The translations under genes and the position numbers were made by a program. 23,343 nt of DNA from JACKCP01 sp034007295 (GTDB taxonomy: Bacteria > Desulfobacterota > Desulfobacteria > Desulfobacterales > JACKCP01): positions 1-23,343 of the forward strand of contig JAVERC010000049.1 in NCBI GenBank assembly GCA_034007295.1, read 5' to 3'. Shown here piece by piece: positions 8,560-16,956 of this stretch. Under the pieces are notes generated by a model. It saw only the letters and a list, made by a program, of their open reading frames with translations. It searched no databases and was not told the DNA's origin. Each line of letters starts with the position of its first letter. Position 1 is the stretch's first letter.

Positions 8560-8585
8560 TTTTTAACTTTTTTAAGGAGGATCGT

Positions 8586-10595
8586 ATGGAAGTCTTGATG
8601 TCTAATTTGCCTCTTACCTGTACATTGGTAGGGGTCGCAGGTATCCTTTTTTCATTGATACTTGCAGGTATCGTTAAGGGAGCTCCTGCTGGAAATGCAA
8701 AAATGCAGGAAATCGCCGGTGCTATTCAGGAAGGTGCTATTGCCTACCTTAACCGTCAGCTTAAGTCTATGGCTGTTGTTGGTGTTATCATCACAGCAGT
8801 TATTTTTTTTGGACTTGGCTGGTTAAATGCTGTTGGATTTGTTGTTGGTGCTGTTGCTTCTTTCTTAGCTGGTTACATTGGAATGAGAGTTTCAGTTGTT
8901 GCTAATGTTAGAACTGCAGAAGCTTCAAGAAACGGCCTTAATGCAGGTCTTTCTCTTTCTTTCAAGGGTGGTACAGTTACTGGTATGATCGTTGCTGGCC
9001 TTGCTCTTACTTCAGTTGCTGGTTTTTACACAGTAACTGGCGAAGTTGGACCTCTTGTAGCTCTTGGCTTTGGTGGTTCTCTAATCTCTATCTTTGCTCG
9101 TCTTGGCGGCGGTATCTTTACAAAAGGTGCTGACGTTGGTGCTGACCTTGTTGGTAAAGTTGAAGCTGGTATTCCTGAAGACGACCCAAGAAACCCTGCT
9201 ACTATCGCTGATAACGTTGGTGATAACGTTGGTGACTGTGCTGGTATGGCAGCTGACCTTTTTGAAACATATGCAGTAACTGTTGTTGCAGCTATGCTTC
9301 TTCTTCACCTTAAGTACCCTGCAAATGCAGAAATAGTAATTTTCCCGCTTATTCTTGGTGCAATTTCAATTATTGCTTCAATTATTGCAAGTTTCTTTGT
9401 TCGTCTTGGAAAAGGCAGCGACTACATCATGGGTGCTCTTTACAAGGGTATGTTTGGTGCAGCTATTCTTGCAGCTGTTGCTTTCTACTTTGCATGTGAA
9501 AAATTCGTAACAGGTATTGATGCATCTGCAATGAATATCTACTACTGTACTCTTGTTGGTCTTATTCTTACAGTTGTTATTGTTGTTATTACAGAATACT
9601 ACACAGGTATTTACAAGCCTGTTAAAGACATTGCAAAAGCTTCTGTAACAGGTCACGGAACAAACATTATAGCTGGTCTTGCAGTTTCAATGCAGTCTAC
9701 TGCTGCTCCTGTTATTGCAATCTGTGTTGCTATCGGTGCTGCAAACTACTTTGCAGGTCTTATCGGTATCGCAATCGCAGCTGTTGCTATGCTTTCAATG
9801 ACTGGTATGGTTATCGCTATAGATGCTTACGGCCCAATTACAGACAACGCCGGCGGTATTGCTGAAATGGCTGAGCTAGAAGATTCAGTTCGTGAAGTTA
9901 CAGATGCTCTTGACGCTGTTGGTAACACAACCAAAGCTGTAACAAAGGGTTATGCAATCGGTTCTGCTGGTCTTGCAGCTCTTGTTCTATTTGCCTGCTA
10001 TGTTGAAGAATTTGCTATTCAGGGTGGAGAAGCAAGAATTGTTTTCGACCTTTCCAATGTTAATGTTCTAATTGGTCTTTTCCTTGGTGGTCTTCTTCCT
10101 TACCTTTTCGGTTCAATAGCAATGAATGCTGTTGGTCGTGCCGGCGGTGCTGTTGTTGAAGAAGTACGTCGTCAGTTCCGTGAAATCGAAGGTATCATGG
10201 AATACAAAGCAAAGCCTGATTATGCAGCATGTGTTGATATCGTAACTCAGTTTGCTCTAAAAGAAATGATCGTTCCAGCTCTTCTACCTGTTATTGCACC
10301 AATCGTTGTTGGTCTTCTTCTTGGTAAAGTTGCACTTGGCGGTCTTCTTATCGGTTCTATCGTAACAGGTGTTTTTGTTGCTATCTCTATGGCAACTGGT
10401 GGTGCAGCATGGGATAACGCTAAAAAATACATCGAAGATAACAACTACGGTGGAAAAGGAAGCGATGCTCATAAAGCAGCAGTTACCGGTGACACAGTAG
10501 GTGACCCATACAAAGATACAGCTGGTCCTGCAATCAACCCAATGATCAAAATCATCAACGTTGTTGCACTTCTACTTGTACCTTTCCTTATCTAA
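8586..10595 (+). CDS. hppA: Membrane-bound proton-translocating pyrophosphatase, K+-independent type
   Basis: A 669-residue integral membrane pump with about 16 transmembrane helices that couples pyrophosphate hydrolysis to ion pumping. The substrate-binding segments are KGADVGADLVGKVEAGIPEDD (180-200, written here as the block rich in K/D/E) and DNVGDNVGDCAGMAADLFE (209-227), plus the C-terminal DTVGDPYKDTAGP. The residues at the K+-dependence site read GNTTK-A-V-T, with K450 and T453. This Lys/Thr pair marks K+-independent, H+-pumping enzymes in the known family, so H+ is the likely ion. The ATG at 8586 has a perfect AAGGAGG (8574-8580). Codons are visibly more C-ending (ATC, TAC, AAC) than in neighbouring genes, which suggests high expression. 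A strong terminator follows. Confidence 0.97.
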   Translation: MEVLMSNLPLTCTLVGVAGILFSLILAGIVKGAPAGNAKMQEIAGAIQEGAIAYLNRQLKSMAVVGVIITAVIFFGLGWLNAVGFVVGAVASFLAGYIGMRVSVVANVRTAEASRNGLNAGLSLSFKGGTVTGMIVAGLALTSVAGFYTVTGEVGPLVALGFGGSLISIFARLGGGIFTKGADVGADLVGKVEAGIPEDDPRNPATIADNVGDNVGDCAGMAADLFETYAVTVVAAMLLLHLKYPANAEIVIFPLILGAISIIASIIASFFVRLGKGSDYIMGALYKGMFGAAILAAVAFYFACEKFVTGIDASAMNIYYCTLVGLILTVVIVVITEYYTGIYKPVKDIAKASVTGHGTNIIAGLAVSMQSTAAPVIAICVAIGAANYFAGLIGIAIAAVAMLSMTGMVIAIDAYGPITDNAGGIAEMAELEDSVREVTDALDAVGNTTKAVTKGYAIGSAGLAALVLFACYVEEFAIQGGEARIVFDLSNVNVLIGLFLGGLLPYLFGSIAMNAVGRAGGAVVEEVRRQFREIEGIMEYKAKPDYAACVDIVTQFALKEMIVPALLPVIAPIVVGLLLGKVALGGLLIGSIVTGVFVAISMATGGAAWDNAKKYIEDNNYGGKGSDAHKAAVTGDTVGDPYKDTAGPAINPMIKIINVVALLLVPFLI

Positions 10596-10634
10596 TCAGA
10601 TTTTTCTGTAAAATAAGGTCTCAATAGTTTGTCG

Positions 10635-10666
10635 GGAGAATGGACGAAAGTCCATTCTCCTTTTTT
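10635..10666 (+). terminator. Rho-independent terminator after hppA
   Basis: GGAGAATGGAC (10635-10645) and GTCCATTCTCC (10650-10660) form a perfect 11-bp stem closed by a GAAA tetraloop and followed by TTTTTT (10661-10666), 39 nt after the hppA stop. Confidence 0.95.
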
Positions 10667-10692
10667 AATTTTTAAATAACGGTACAGCGTAG

Positions 10693-11769
10693 ATGTATTT
10701 TATTAATGACTATGATTTTTTTCTTCCCCAAAATTTAATCGCACAAAATCCAGCTGAAAAAAGAGATGAATCAAGGCTTTTCCATGTTTCAGTGGAAAAT
10801 CAAAAATTTAAACATATGCAGTTTAGGGATATTTATTCTTTTTTTGGTAAAAATGATCTTCTTATTATTAATAATACAAAAGTAGTTCCAGCCAGATTAT
10901 TTGGAAAAAAAGAGTCTGGAGGAAAAGTTGAGATTTTAATTCTTGATTATTTAGAAGGTATTGAATCTTTGGATAAAAAAGGTTTTTTTGAATGTTTTTG
11001 CTTAGTTAGAGCTTCAAGACGGCCTAAAGTAAATTCCAAGCTTTATATCACTGGCAATTTAATTGCTGAAGTTAAAGAAATTAATGGAAAAAAGGTAAAA
11101 TTAGTTTTTAGAAGTCAAAGTGATGTTTTAAAAGAAATTGATTTGGCCGGAGAGCTTCCTTTGCCACCTTATATTAAAAGAGAAAATAAAAAAAATTTTG
11201 AATCAGATAAATTAAGATATCAGACTGTTTATGCAAAAAATAAAGGTGCTGCTGCTGCACCTACGGCAGGTCTTCATTTTACCGAAGAACTTTTGGAAAA
11301 AATTAAAAAAAATGGTGCGGATTTTGCTGAAATAACTTTGTATGTAGGTTATGGCACTTTTAGTCCTGTAGAATGCGATGATATAAGAGATCATAATATT
11401 CATAAGGAAAAATATTTTATAGACAATGAAAATGCATTAAAGATTAATGAAGCTATTAAAAGTGGAAAAAGAATTATAGCAGTTGGTACAACAAGTGTCA
11501 GAACTTTAGAATATGCGTGTGATGAAAATGGTTTTGTTAAATCAGGGGACGGATGCTGTGATCTATATATATACCCAGGATACAAATTCAAAATTGTTGA
11601 TTCAATAATAACCAATTTCCATCTTCCAAAAAGTACGCTTTTAATGCTTGTTTCTGCCTTTGCAGGTTTTGACCTGATCAAAAAGGCCTATTTGGAAGCT
11701 GTTGAAGAAAAATATCGTTTTTTCAGTTATGGCGATGCAATGTTTCTTGAAAGTAAAGCCAATATCTAA
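10693..11769 (+). CDS. queA: S-adenosylmethionine:tRNA ribosyltransferase-isomerase
   Basis: QueA transfers the ribosyl part of AdoMet to preQ1 in tRNA to form epoxyqueuosine. The 358-residue protein starts with the usual DYDFFLPQNLIAQNPAEKRDESRL block and carries the family signature AAAAPTAGLHFTEEL near residues 184-198, then YGTFSPV, and the C-terminal TNFHLPKSTLLMLVSAFAG segment. The ATG at 10693 has only a weak ribosome-binding site. tgt follows after 35 nt, so two enzymes of queuosine-tRNA synthesis are adjacent. Confidence 0.97.
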   Translation: MYFINDYDFFLPQNLIAQNPAEKRDESRLFHVSVENQKFKHMQFRDIYSFFGKNDLLIINNTKVVPARLFGKKESGGKVEILILDYLEGIESLDKKGFFECFCLVRASRRPKVNSKLYITGNLIAEVKEINGKKVKLVFRSQSDVLKEIDLAGELPLPPYIKRENKKNFESDKLRYQTVYAKNKGAAAAPTAGLHFTEELLEKIKKNGADFAEITLYVGYGTFSPVECDDIRDHNIHKEKYFIDNENALKINEAIKSGKRIIAVGTTSVRTLEYACDENGFVKSGDGCCDLYIYPGYKFKIVDSIITNFHLPKSTLLMLVSAFAGFDLIKKAYLEAVEEKYRFFSYGDAMFLESKANI

Positions 11770-11804
11770 TTTTTTTAAATAAATGAATTTTGGAGTAAAA
11801 AAGA

Positions 11805-12941
11805 ATGTTTTCGTTTGAGGTTCTAAAAAAAGGTGGAGATAAATTTGAGAGAACAGGAATAATTACTACTTCAAGGGGTAAAATTGAAACTCCTATTTTT
11901 ATGCCTGTTGGGACACTTGGAAGTGTCAAGGCCTTGAGTGTTGAAGATGTAAAAAAAGTCAATGCACAGATTATTCTTGGAAATACCTATCATCTGTATT
12001 TAAGACCTGGAATGGAAATTTTAGATCTTTTTGACGGACTTCATAAATTTATGAACTGGGACAGGCCTATCCTTACAGACAGCGGAGGATTTCAGGTATT
12101 TTCACTTGCAATGCTTTCAAAAATTACAGAAGAAGGCTATTCATTCCAGTCCCATATAGACGGCTCACGACATCTCATGACACCTGAAAAGTCAATTGAA
12201 ATTCAGCTTTGTATTGGATCAGACATTATGATGTGTCTTGATCAGTGTGTTGGATATCCTGCTGAAAAAAAACAGATTGAAAGTGCAATGCATCTTACAA
12301 AAAGATGGGCAAAAAGATGTTTTGACAGATGGAAACAGGATGAAAAAAGGAACAATGCATTATTTGGTATTGTTCAGGGTGGAATGTTTGAGGATTTAAG
12401 AAAAATTTCAGCTGAGCAGATATGTGAAAATGATTTCAGCGGTTTTGCAGTTGGAGGTCTTAGTGTCGGAGAACCGCCAGAACTTATGTATGAAGTTGCT
12501 GAATACAATCTGCCAATGCTTCCTGATAATAAGCCTAAATATGTAATGGGCGTTGGCACACCAGAAGATCTTGTTACTCTTGTCGGACTTGGTGCTGATA
12601 TGTTTGACTGTGTGATGCCAACAAGAAACGCAAGAAATGGCAAGCTTTTTACAAGATGCGGAGATATGAATATTTCTAATTCAAGATATTCAAATGATAC
12701 TCTTCCAATTGATCCGAAATGCAGTTGTGAAACATGTCAGAATTATTCAAGAGCCTATTTAAGGCACCTTTACAAATCAAGGGAACTTCTTGCATACAGA
12801 CTTAATACAATTCACAACCTTCATTATTATCTTGATCTTATGAAAAATATAAGGAATGCTGTTTCAAATTTGGATTACAAAAATTTTAAAAAGAATTTTT
12901 TTGAAGAGAGAAATAAAGGAATAGATGCATTAACTGATTAA
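11805..12941 (+). CDS. tgt: tRNA-guanine(34) transglycosylase
   Basis: Tgt swaps G34 for preQ1 in tRNAs with GUN anticodons (Asp, Asn, His, Tyr), the step before QueA. The 378-residue protein has the TDSGGFQVFSL loop with D92, the GGLSVGEP loop (218-224), and the nucleophile D268 in DMFDCVMPTRNARNG. Zinc ligands C306, C308, C311 and H337 have the standard spacing (CxCxxC, then 26 residues to His). The start ATG at 11805 follows TGGAG. It is probably cotranscribed with queA. Confidence 0.97.
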   Translation: MFSFEVLKKGGDKFERTGIITTSRGKIETPIFMPVGTLGSVKALSVEDVKKVNAQIILGNTYHLYLRPGMEILDLFDGLHKFMNWDRPILTDSGGFQVFSLAMLSKITEEGYSFQSHIDGSRHLMTPEKSIEIQLCIGSDIMMCLDQCVGYPAEKKQIESAMHLTKRWAKRCFDRWKQDEKRNNALFGIVQGGMFEDLRKISAEQICENDFSGFAVGGLSVGEPPELMYEVAEYNLPMLPDNKPKYVMGVGTPEDLVTLVGLGADMFDCVMPTRNARNGKLFTRCGDMNISNSRYSNDTLPIDPKCSCETCQNYSRAYLRHLYKSRELLAYRLNTIHNLHYYLDLMKNIRNAVSNLDYKNFKKNFFEERNKGIDALTD

Positions 12942-12957
12942 TAACAAGGGAGGAAAC

Positions 12958-14142
12958 ATGTCTATTGCGGTAAAAATTGAATCTTTCATGGAAAAATCAT
13001 CCTGGATTAGAAAAATGTTTGAAGAGGGTGCAAAAATGAAGGCGAAATACGGTGCAGAAAACGTATTTGACCTAAGTCTTGGAAACCCCAACCTTCCTCC
13101 TCCAAAGGAATTCCATGATGTGCTTATGAGCGAAGCTGCTGTTGAAGCTGAAGGGATCCATGGATATATGCCAAACCCAGGCTATCCTCAGGTAAGAGCT
13201 GAAATTGCTAAAGCTGCATCGGTTGACCAGGAAGTTGATTTGACTGAAAATGAAATTTTGATGACCTGTGGTGCTGCTGGAGCATTGAATGTTACTTTAA
13301 AAACAATATTAAATCCTGGTGAAAAGGTTGTTGTTTCAAAGCCTTATTTTGTTGAATATAATTTTTATTTAGATAATCACGGGGGAGAGCTTGTTACAGT
13401 TCCTTCAACTGAAAGCTTTGGCCTTGATTTTAATGAAATTGAAAAAGCCATAACAAAAGATACAAGAGCTCTTTTGATAAACTCTCCAAACAACCCTTCG
13501 GGTGTAATTTATACAAGTGAAGAGCTTGAAAAGTTAGGTAAAATTCTTGAAGCAAAAAGTAAAGAGTTTGGAAAGGTTGTTTATCTTATTTCAGATGAGC
13601 CTTACAGAAAAATAGTTTACAATAATGCTTTTGTTCCAGGCGTTTTAAAAGCATATAAAAACTCAATAGTAGCAACTTCATATTCAAAAGAGCTTTCCCT
13701 TGCAGGTGAAAGAATCGGATATATTGCAATTTCTCCAAATGCAGACGATAAAGACAAGCTTTTTAATGGAATGGCACTTTGCAACAGAATTCTTGGTTTT
13801 GTTAATGCTCCCGGACTTATGCAGAGAGTTGTGGGAAAAATTAAAGGTGCAAGTGTAAATATTGCAGCCTATGAAAAGAAAAAGCAGATTCTTTGCAATG
13901 GTTTAAGAGAAGCAGGATATGATTTTGTTGAACCACAAGGTGCTTTTTATCTTTTTCCAAAATCTCCAATAGCAGACGATGTACAGTTTGTTAGAATTCT
14001 TCAGGAAGAAAAAGTTCTTGCAGTGCCAGGATCAGGTTTTGGAGTGCCAGGACATTTCAGACTTTCATTTTGTGTTTCAGATTCTGTAATTGAAAATTCG
14101 ATTAAAGGATTCAAGGCAGCAATGGATAAATGTAAAGGCTGA
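12958..14142 (+). CDS. Pyridoxal-phosphate aminotransferase (class I/II)
   Basis: A 394-residue fold-type I PLP enzyme. Visible motifs are GNPNLPPP near the N-terminus, HGYMPNPGYPQVR, SPNNPSG with N179, SDEPYRK with D213 and Y216, the Schiff-base K244 in SYSKELSLAGERIGY, and the substrate-carboxylate Arg in GHFRLSF near the C-terminus. The ATG at 12958 has GGAGG directly upstream, and the tgt stop lies 16 nt before. The amino-acid substrate cannot be assigned; related enzymes are annotated as aspartate or alanine aminotransferases. A terminator and a repeat element follow, so this is the last gene of the block. Confidence 0.92.
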   Translation: MSIAVKIESFMEKSSWIRKMFEEGAKMKAKYGAENVFDLSLGNPNLPPPKEFHDVLMSEAAVEAEGIHGYMPNPGYPQVRAEIAKAASVDQEVDLTENEILMTCGAAGALNVTLKTILNPGEKVVVSKPYFVEYNFYLDNHGGELVTVPSTESFGLDFNEIEKAITKDTRALLINSPNNPSGVIYTSEELEKLGKILEAKSKEFGKVVYLISDEPYRKIVYNNAFVPGVLKAYKNSIVATSYSKELSLAGERIGYIAISPNADDKDKLFNGMALCNRILGFVNAPGLMQRVVGKIKGASVNIAAYEKKKQILCNGLREAGYDFVEPQGAFYLFPKSPIADDVQFVRILQEEKVLAVPGSGFGVPGHFRLSFCVSDSVIENSIKGFKAAMDKCKG

Positions 14143-14148
14143 TTTTTA

Positions 14149-14354
14149 GTATAACCTAAGTTGAGCGTTTCATATTTTTAAATTAAGAAATTTTTAATAA
14201 ATTAAGCTTGTTATATTTAAAAATATGAAATCCTGCGGGCTTTTCAATTTTACTGCATCTACGGCGTTAAATTGCATCACGCATAGCAAATCAAAAGCCT
14301 GATACAATTTGCCTTGTATATCAGCAAACTTGAAAATCGCTCAATTTAGGTATA
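14149..14354 (-). repeat. Miniature inverted-repeat (MITE/REP-like) element, copy B
   Basis: This ~206-nt non-coding element is homologous, in opposite orientation, to 1290-1484. Its termini are near-perfect inverted repeats: left GTATAACCTAAGTTGAGCG, and the right end, on the other strand, ATTATACCTAAATTGAGCG. The internal palindrome of copy A is kept (14269-14279 with 14300-14310) with one base change that leaves a G-T wobble, so pairing is conserved. It begins only 7 nt after the aminotransferase stop. Confidence 0.75.
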
Positions 14355-14375
14355 ATTTATAATTAATTCTGCCGT

Positions 14376-14409
14376 AAAAATATCTGCCGTTTTTTCGGTG
14401 GATATTTTT
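14376..14409. terminator. Bidirectional terminator between convergent genes
   Basis: AAAAATATCTGCCG (14376-14389) pairs with CGGTGGATATTTTT (14396-14409) around a T6 loop; the only non-Watson-Crick pairs are two G-T wobbles. A and T tracts at the stem base give U-rich tails in both directions, fitting the convergent aminotransferase and EAL-HDOD genes. Confidence 0.8.
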
Positions 14410-14430
14410 ATTCGTTTTGAGCAAAAAAAT

Positions 14431-15633
14431 TTATAAAATAGAGTCAGCCATTTTTATTGCATCAAGATAATAATCCATTAGTTTTGCAAGATTATTTTTA
14501 TTAACATTTTTAATTTTTTCCCAGTGGCCAGTTTCAATATATGAAATCAGGTTTAAAATTTTGTTAATTGTCTTATTTTGGCCTGTAAGTGCTTTGGTTA
14601 TTTTTGTTGAAAATGATATTTCTCTGATAATGTCATCCATTTTTTTATCAAGCATTGCTTCTATGAGGGAAAAAAGTCCTATTGTAAATAGTTCATCCTG
14701 CCTAAATTCTGAAGAAGCCTGGGAACCAATAAGCTCGCACATTCTTGCCCTGAATACAGAATTTTTTAAAAGTTCATTTGGTTTGTTGTCAGTTAGTCCT
14801 GCTGTTGCAATGAGGCTTATGTATTTTTTAAGTTCATCAATTCCAAGAAAAGTCATTGTATCTTTTATAGTATCGATTTTGCATGGCCTGCTAAAATATG
14901 ATGAGTTTATAAATTTTAGAAGTTTGTATGATATTGAAATATCTTTTTTAATGATATCAAGAATTTTTTTTGAGTCAGGATCACAAGCAGATATTTCTTT
15001 TACAAGTCTTGCAAGAGCAAGTTTTTGGGAGGGGATTTCTTTATTTGAAATAATTTCTGGCTTTGCGAAAAAATATCCCTGGAAAAGAGAAAAACCAAGC
15101 TCTTTGGCTTTTTCAAACTCTTCGTATGTTTCAACTTTTTCTGCAAGAAAAACAATTTTTTTGTATTTATTTTTTAGCATTTTGACCAAAGGCTCAATTT
15201 GTTTAAGAGGGGTTGCAATAAGATCAAATTTTATAATATCAGCAAGCATAATAAGCGGTTCATATTCATTGCTAAAAACAAAGTCATCAAGGGCTATTTT
15301 ATAACCTTTTTTTTTTAGGTCTGATAAAGAATCAAGGATTTTTTTTTCAGGTAAAATATTTTCAAGCACCTCCACAATTAGATTGTGCTCAGGGAAAGTG
15401 ATGGGAGTTTTATTCAGTATATGTTCTCTTGTAAAATTAACCAGTGCATTTTTGTTTGAAGTAATTTCATTGAATCCAAAGGAAAAAAAACTACTTGAAA
15501 GCACTTTTGTTGTAGCAATATTACCATCCATTTCAGGGAATGAATTTTTAAATCCGTCTCTGAAAAGGAGCTCATAGCCAAATGTTTTTTTGTCCTTGTA
15601 AAAGACAGGTTGTCTTGCAATAAAAACATCCAT
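14431..15633 (-). CDS. EAL and HDOD domain signalling protein (YuxH-like)
   Basis: A 400-residue cytoplasmic protein with an N-terminal EAL domain (about 1-195) and a C-terminal HDOD domain (about 200-395). The EAL motif itself is replaced by ELL (21-23), but many c-di-GMP phosphodiesterase positions remain: N66, E88, D116-D117 (ALDDF), K135, E165/E168 and Q185 (QGYFFAKP). Members of this family are usually considered degenerate binders, so activity is undecided. HDOD domains are non-enzymatic HD relatives found in signalling proteins. The ATG at 15633 has AGGAAG a few bases upstream. It is the only clear complete minus-strand gene in the window, divergent from the MntP-like genes. Confidence 0.9.
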   Translation of the reverse strand: MDVFIARQPVFYKDKKTFGYELLFRDGFKNSFPEMDGNIATTKVLSSSFFSFGFNEITSNKNALVNFTREHILNKTPITFPEHNLIVEVLENILPEKKILDSLSDLKKKGYKIALDDFVFSNEYEPLIMLADIIKFDLIATPLKQIEPLVKMLKNKYKKIVFLAEKVETYEEFEKAKELGFSLFQGYFFAKPEIISNKEIPSQKLALARLVKEISACDPDSKKILDIIKKDISISYKLLKFINSSYFSRPCKIDTIKDTMTFLGIDELKKYISLIATAGLTDNKPNELLKNSVFRARMCELIGSQASSEFRQDELFTIGLFSLIEAMLDKKMDDIIREISFSTKITKALTGQNKTINKILNLISYIETGHWEKIKNVNKNNLAKLMDYYLDAIKMADSIL

Positions 15634-15795
15634 ATAACTTCCTAGTTTTGATTATTTTTGAGCTTAGTCAAATTTTAAAAATAATTTTTACAATTAAACA
15701 TTGGTTCGGTCAAATTAATATGAAAATTCTTAATATGCATTTAAAGCAAAATAATTAAAATACCGATATTATTTTAAAAATTGCTGGAGGATTTT

Positions 15796-16290
15796 ATGGA
15801 AGTTTTAAATGCATATATTATTATTACAAGTTCAGTTTTAGATGCTTTTTTTATTGGCTGTGCCTCCGGGTTTTGTCCATGCTTTAAGAAAAAAATTAAA
15901 ATATTATATTTTTCAATCTTTATTTGCCTGATAAATTTTTTAATGTTTGCCTTAGGATCCTTAATTTCTTTTACAACGTATAATTCAGAATTTTTTAGAA
16001 ACTATCCATTTTACCGTTATTTTATTTTGTTTATTTTACTTAAGTTTATATATGATGCTTTTTTTAATAAAGAAAAAATTGATAAATTGAAAATTTCATT
16101 TTTAATTATTATTGTATCAGGTCTAGATTGTTTTGGAGCAGGTTTTATTATAAACAAAAGTTATATTTTACATTCAATTTTTCTAATAATAGCTTTAAGT
16201 TTTGGTTTTACAATGTCTGGATTTTATGCTTCAAAGGTAATAACTTATGCGAAAAGAAATTTTAGCAATAATTTAAATCTAAGAAATTAA
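15796..16290 (+). CDS. Divergent MntP-like membrane protein
   Basis: A 164-residue hydrophobic protein with about six predicted membrane helices. It resembles the next gene, MntP, at the two key places: SSVLDAFFIGCASGF with D16 lines up with MntP ALAMDAFAVSVSSGI, and VSGLDCFGAGF with D111 lines up with TSIDALAAGF. These two aspartates are essential in MntP manganese exporters. The rest is much diverged: the MntP GLFQ helix and acidic loop are not conserved, and the C-terminus is Lys/Asn-rich. The ATG at 15796 has GGAGGA at 15786-15791; a TTG at 15781 is less likely. The gene ends 16 nt before mntP, so they form an operon. Function as a paralog, partner subunit or transporter of another ion is inference. 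Confidence 0.75.
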   Translation: MEVLNAYIIITSSVLDAFFIGCASGFCPCFKKKIKILYFSIFICLINFLMFALGSLISFTTYNSEFFRNYPFYRYFILFILLKFIYDAFFNKEKIDKLKISFLIIIVSGLDCFGAGFIINKSYILHSIFLIIALSFGFTMSGFYASKVITYAKRNFSNNLNLRN

Positions 16291-16306
16291 AATTTGGGCT
16301 TGAATA

Positions 16307-16861
16307 ATGATTTTTGAATCAATATCCCTTTCCTTTGCTCTTGCAATGGATGCTTTTGCTGTGTCTGTGTCATCTGGAATTAAAATTGATAAGGTTGGAA
16401 AAAGAGAAATCTTCAGGATTTCATGGCATTTCGGACTTTTTCAGTTTTTGTTTTTTGTAAGCGGATATCTTGCAGGAACTTCTATATATAAGTTTATAAA
16501 TTCAATTGCAAACCCTCTTGCCTCCATAATTCTTTTAATTATCGGCCTTCATATGATTTATGAGGGTATAAAAAATGATGAAGAATGTTTTAAAAACAAT
16601 CCGTCAAAAGGAAAAACACTTATTTTTCTTTCTGTTGCTACAAGTATTGATGCACTTGCAGCAGGTTTTGGGATGTCAATCCTTGAATCAGATATTTTTT
16701 TTGTTTCCTTTTGTGTATTTGCAATAACATTAATTTTATGTGCTTTTGGAGCAATTCTTGGAGACAGGCTCTCGAAAGCTTCTCTATTAAAGGGTTTTTC
16801 AGAAATTATTGGTGGAGTTATTCTTCTTGTTCTTTCCTTTAAGTTTTTTTTTGGTTTATGA
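16307..16861 (+). CDS. mntP: Manganese efflux pump MntP family protein
   Basis: A 184-residue inner-membrane protein of the MntP (YebN) family with six helices. The two inverted halves carry the conserved aspartates D15 (AMDAFAVS) and D115 (SIDALAAGFG), and the family GLFQ segment is at about 43-46. MntP exports Mn2+ to limit its toxicity. The ATG at 16307 is the only sensible start. It follows a divergent paralog by 16 nt. No yybP-ykoY-type manganese riboswitch was recognised upstream of the pair. Confidence 0.92.
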   Translation: MIFESISLSFALAMDAFAVSVSSGIKIDKVGKREIFRISWHFGLFQFLFFVSGYLAGTSIYKFINSIANPLASIILLIIGLHMIYEGIKNDEECFKNNPSKGKTLIFLSVATSIDALAAGFGMSILESDIFFVSFCVFAITLILCAFGAILGDRLSKASLLKGFSEIIGGVILLVLSFKFFFGL

Positions 16862-16869
16862 CCTTCGAG

Positions 16870-16898
16870 TTGAAAAAAAAAATTCTCCAATATAAGAT
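16870..16898 (+). promoter_or_regulatory. Possible promoter of the AOR operon
   Basis: TTGAAA (16870-16875) is followed after 15 nt by TATAAG (16891-16896), or after 17 nt by TAAGAT (16893-16898). It lies in the 95-nt gap before the AOR start. This is only a moderate match in AT-rich DNA. Confidence 0.35.
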
Positions 16899-16956
16899 AC
16901 AAATGGAAATTATATTTTTTTGACTAATGCTCCGATTTAAAAAAGGAGGAAAGACC

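Noticed and set aside
9378..9656. Minus-strand frames inside hppA
   Set aside because: They are repetitive Asn/Cys-rich translations opposite strongly biased hppA codons, with no family match.
14561..15304. 247-residue plus-strand open frame
   Set aside because: It lies entirely opposite the EAL-HDOD gene, which has clear domains, a start with a ribosome-binding site and family motifs; the plus-strand frame is a shadow.
15634..15795. yybP-ykoY manganese riboswitch before the MntP-like genes
   Set aside because: No conserved loop motifs were found in this AT-rich stretch.
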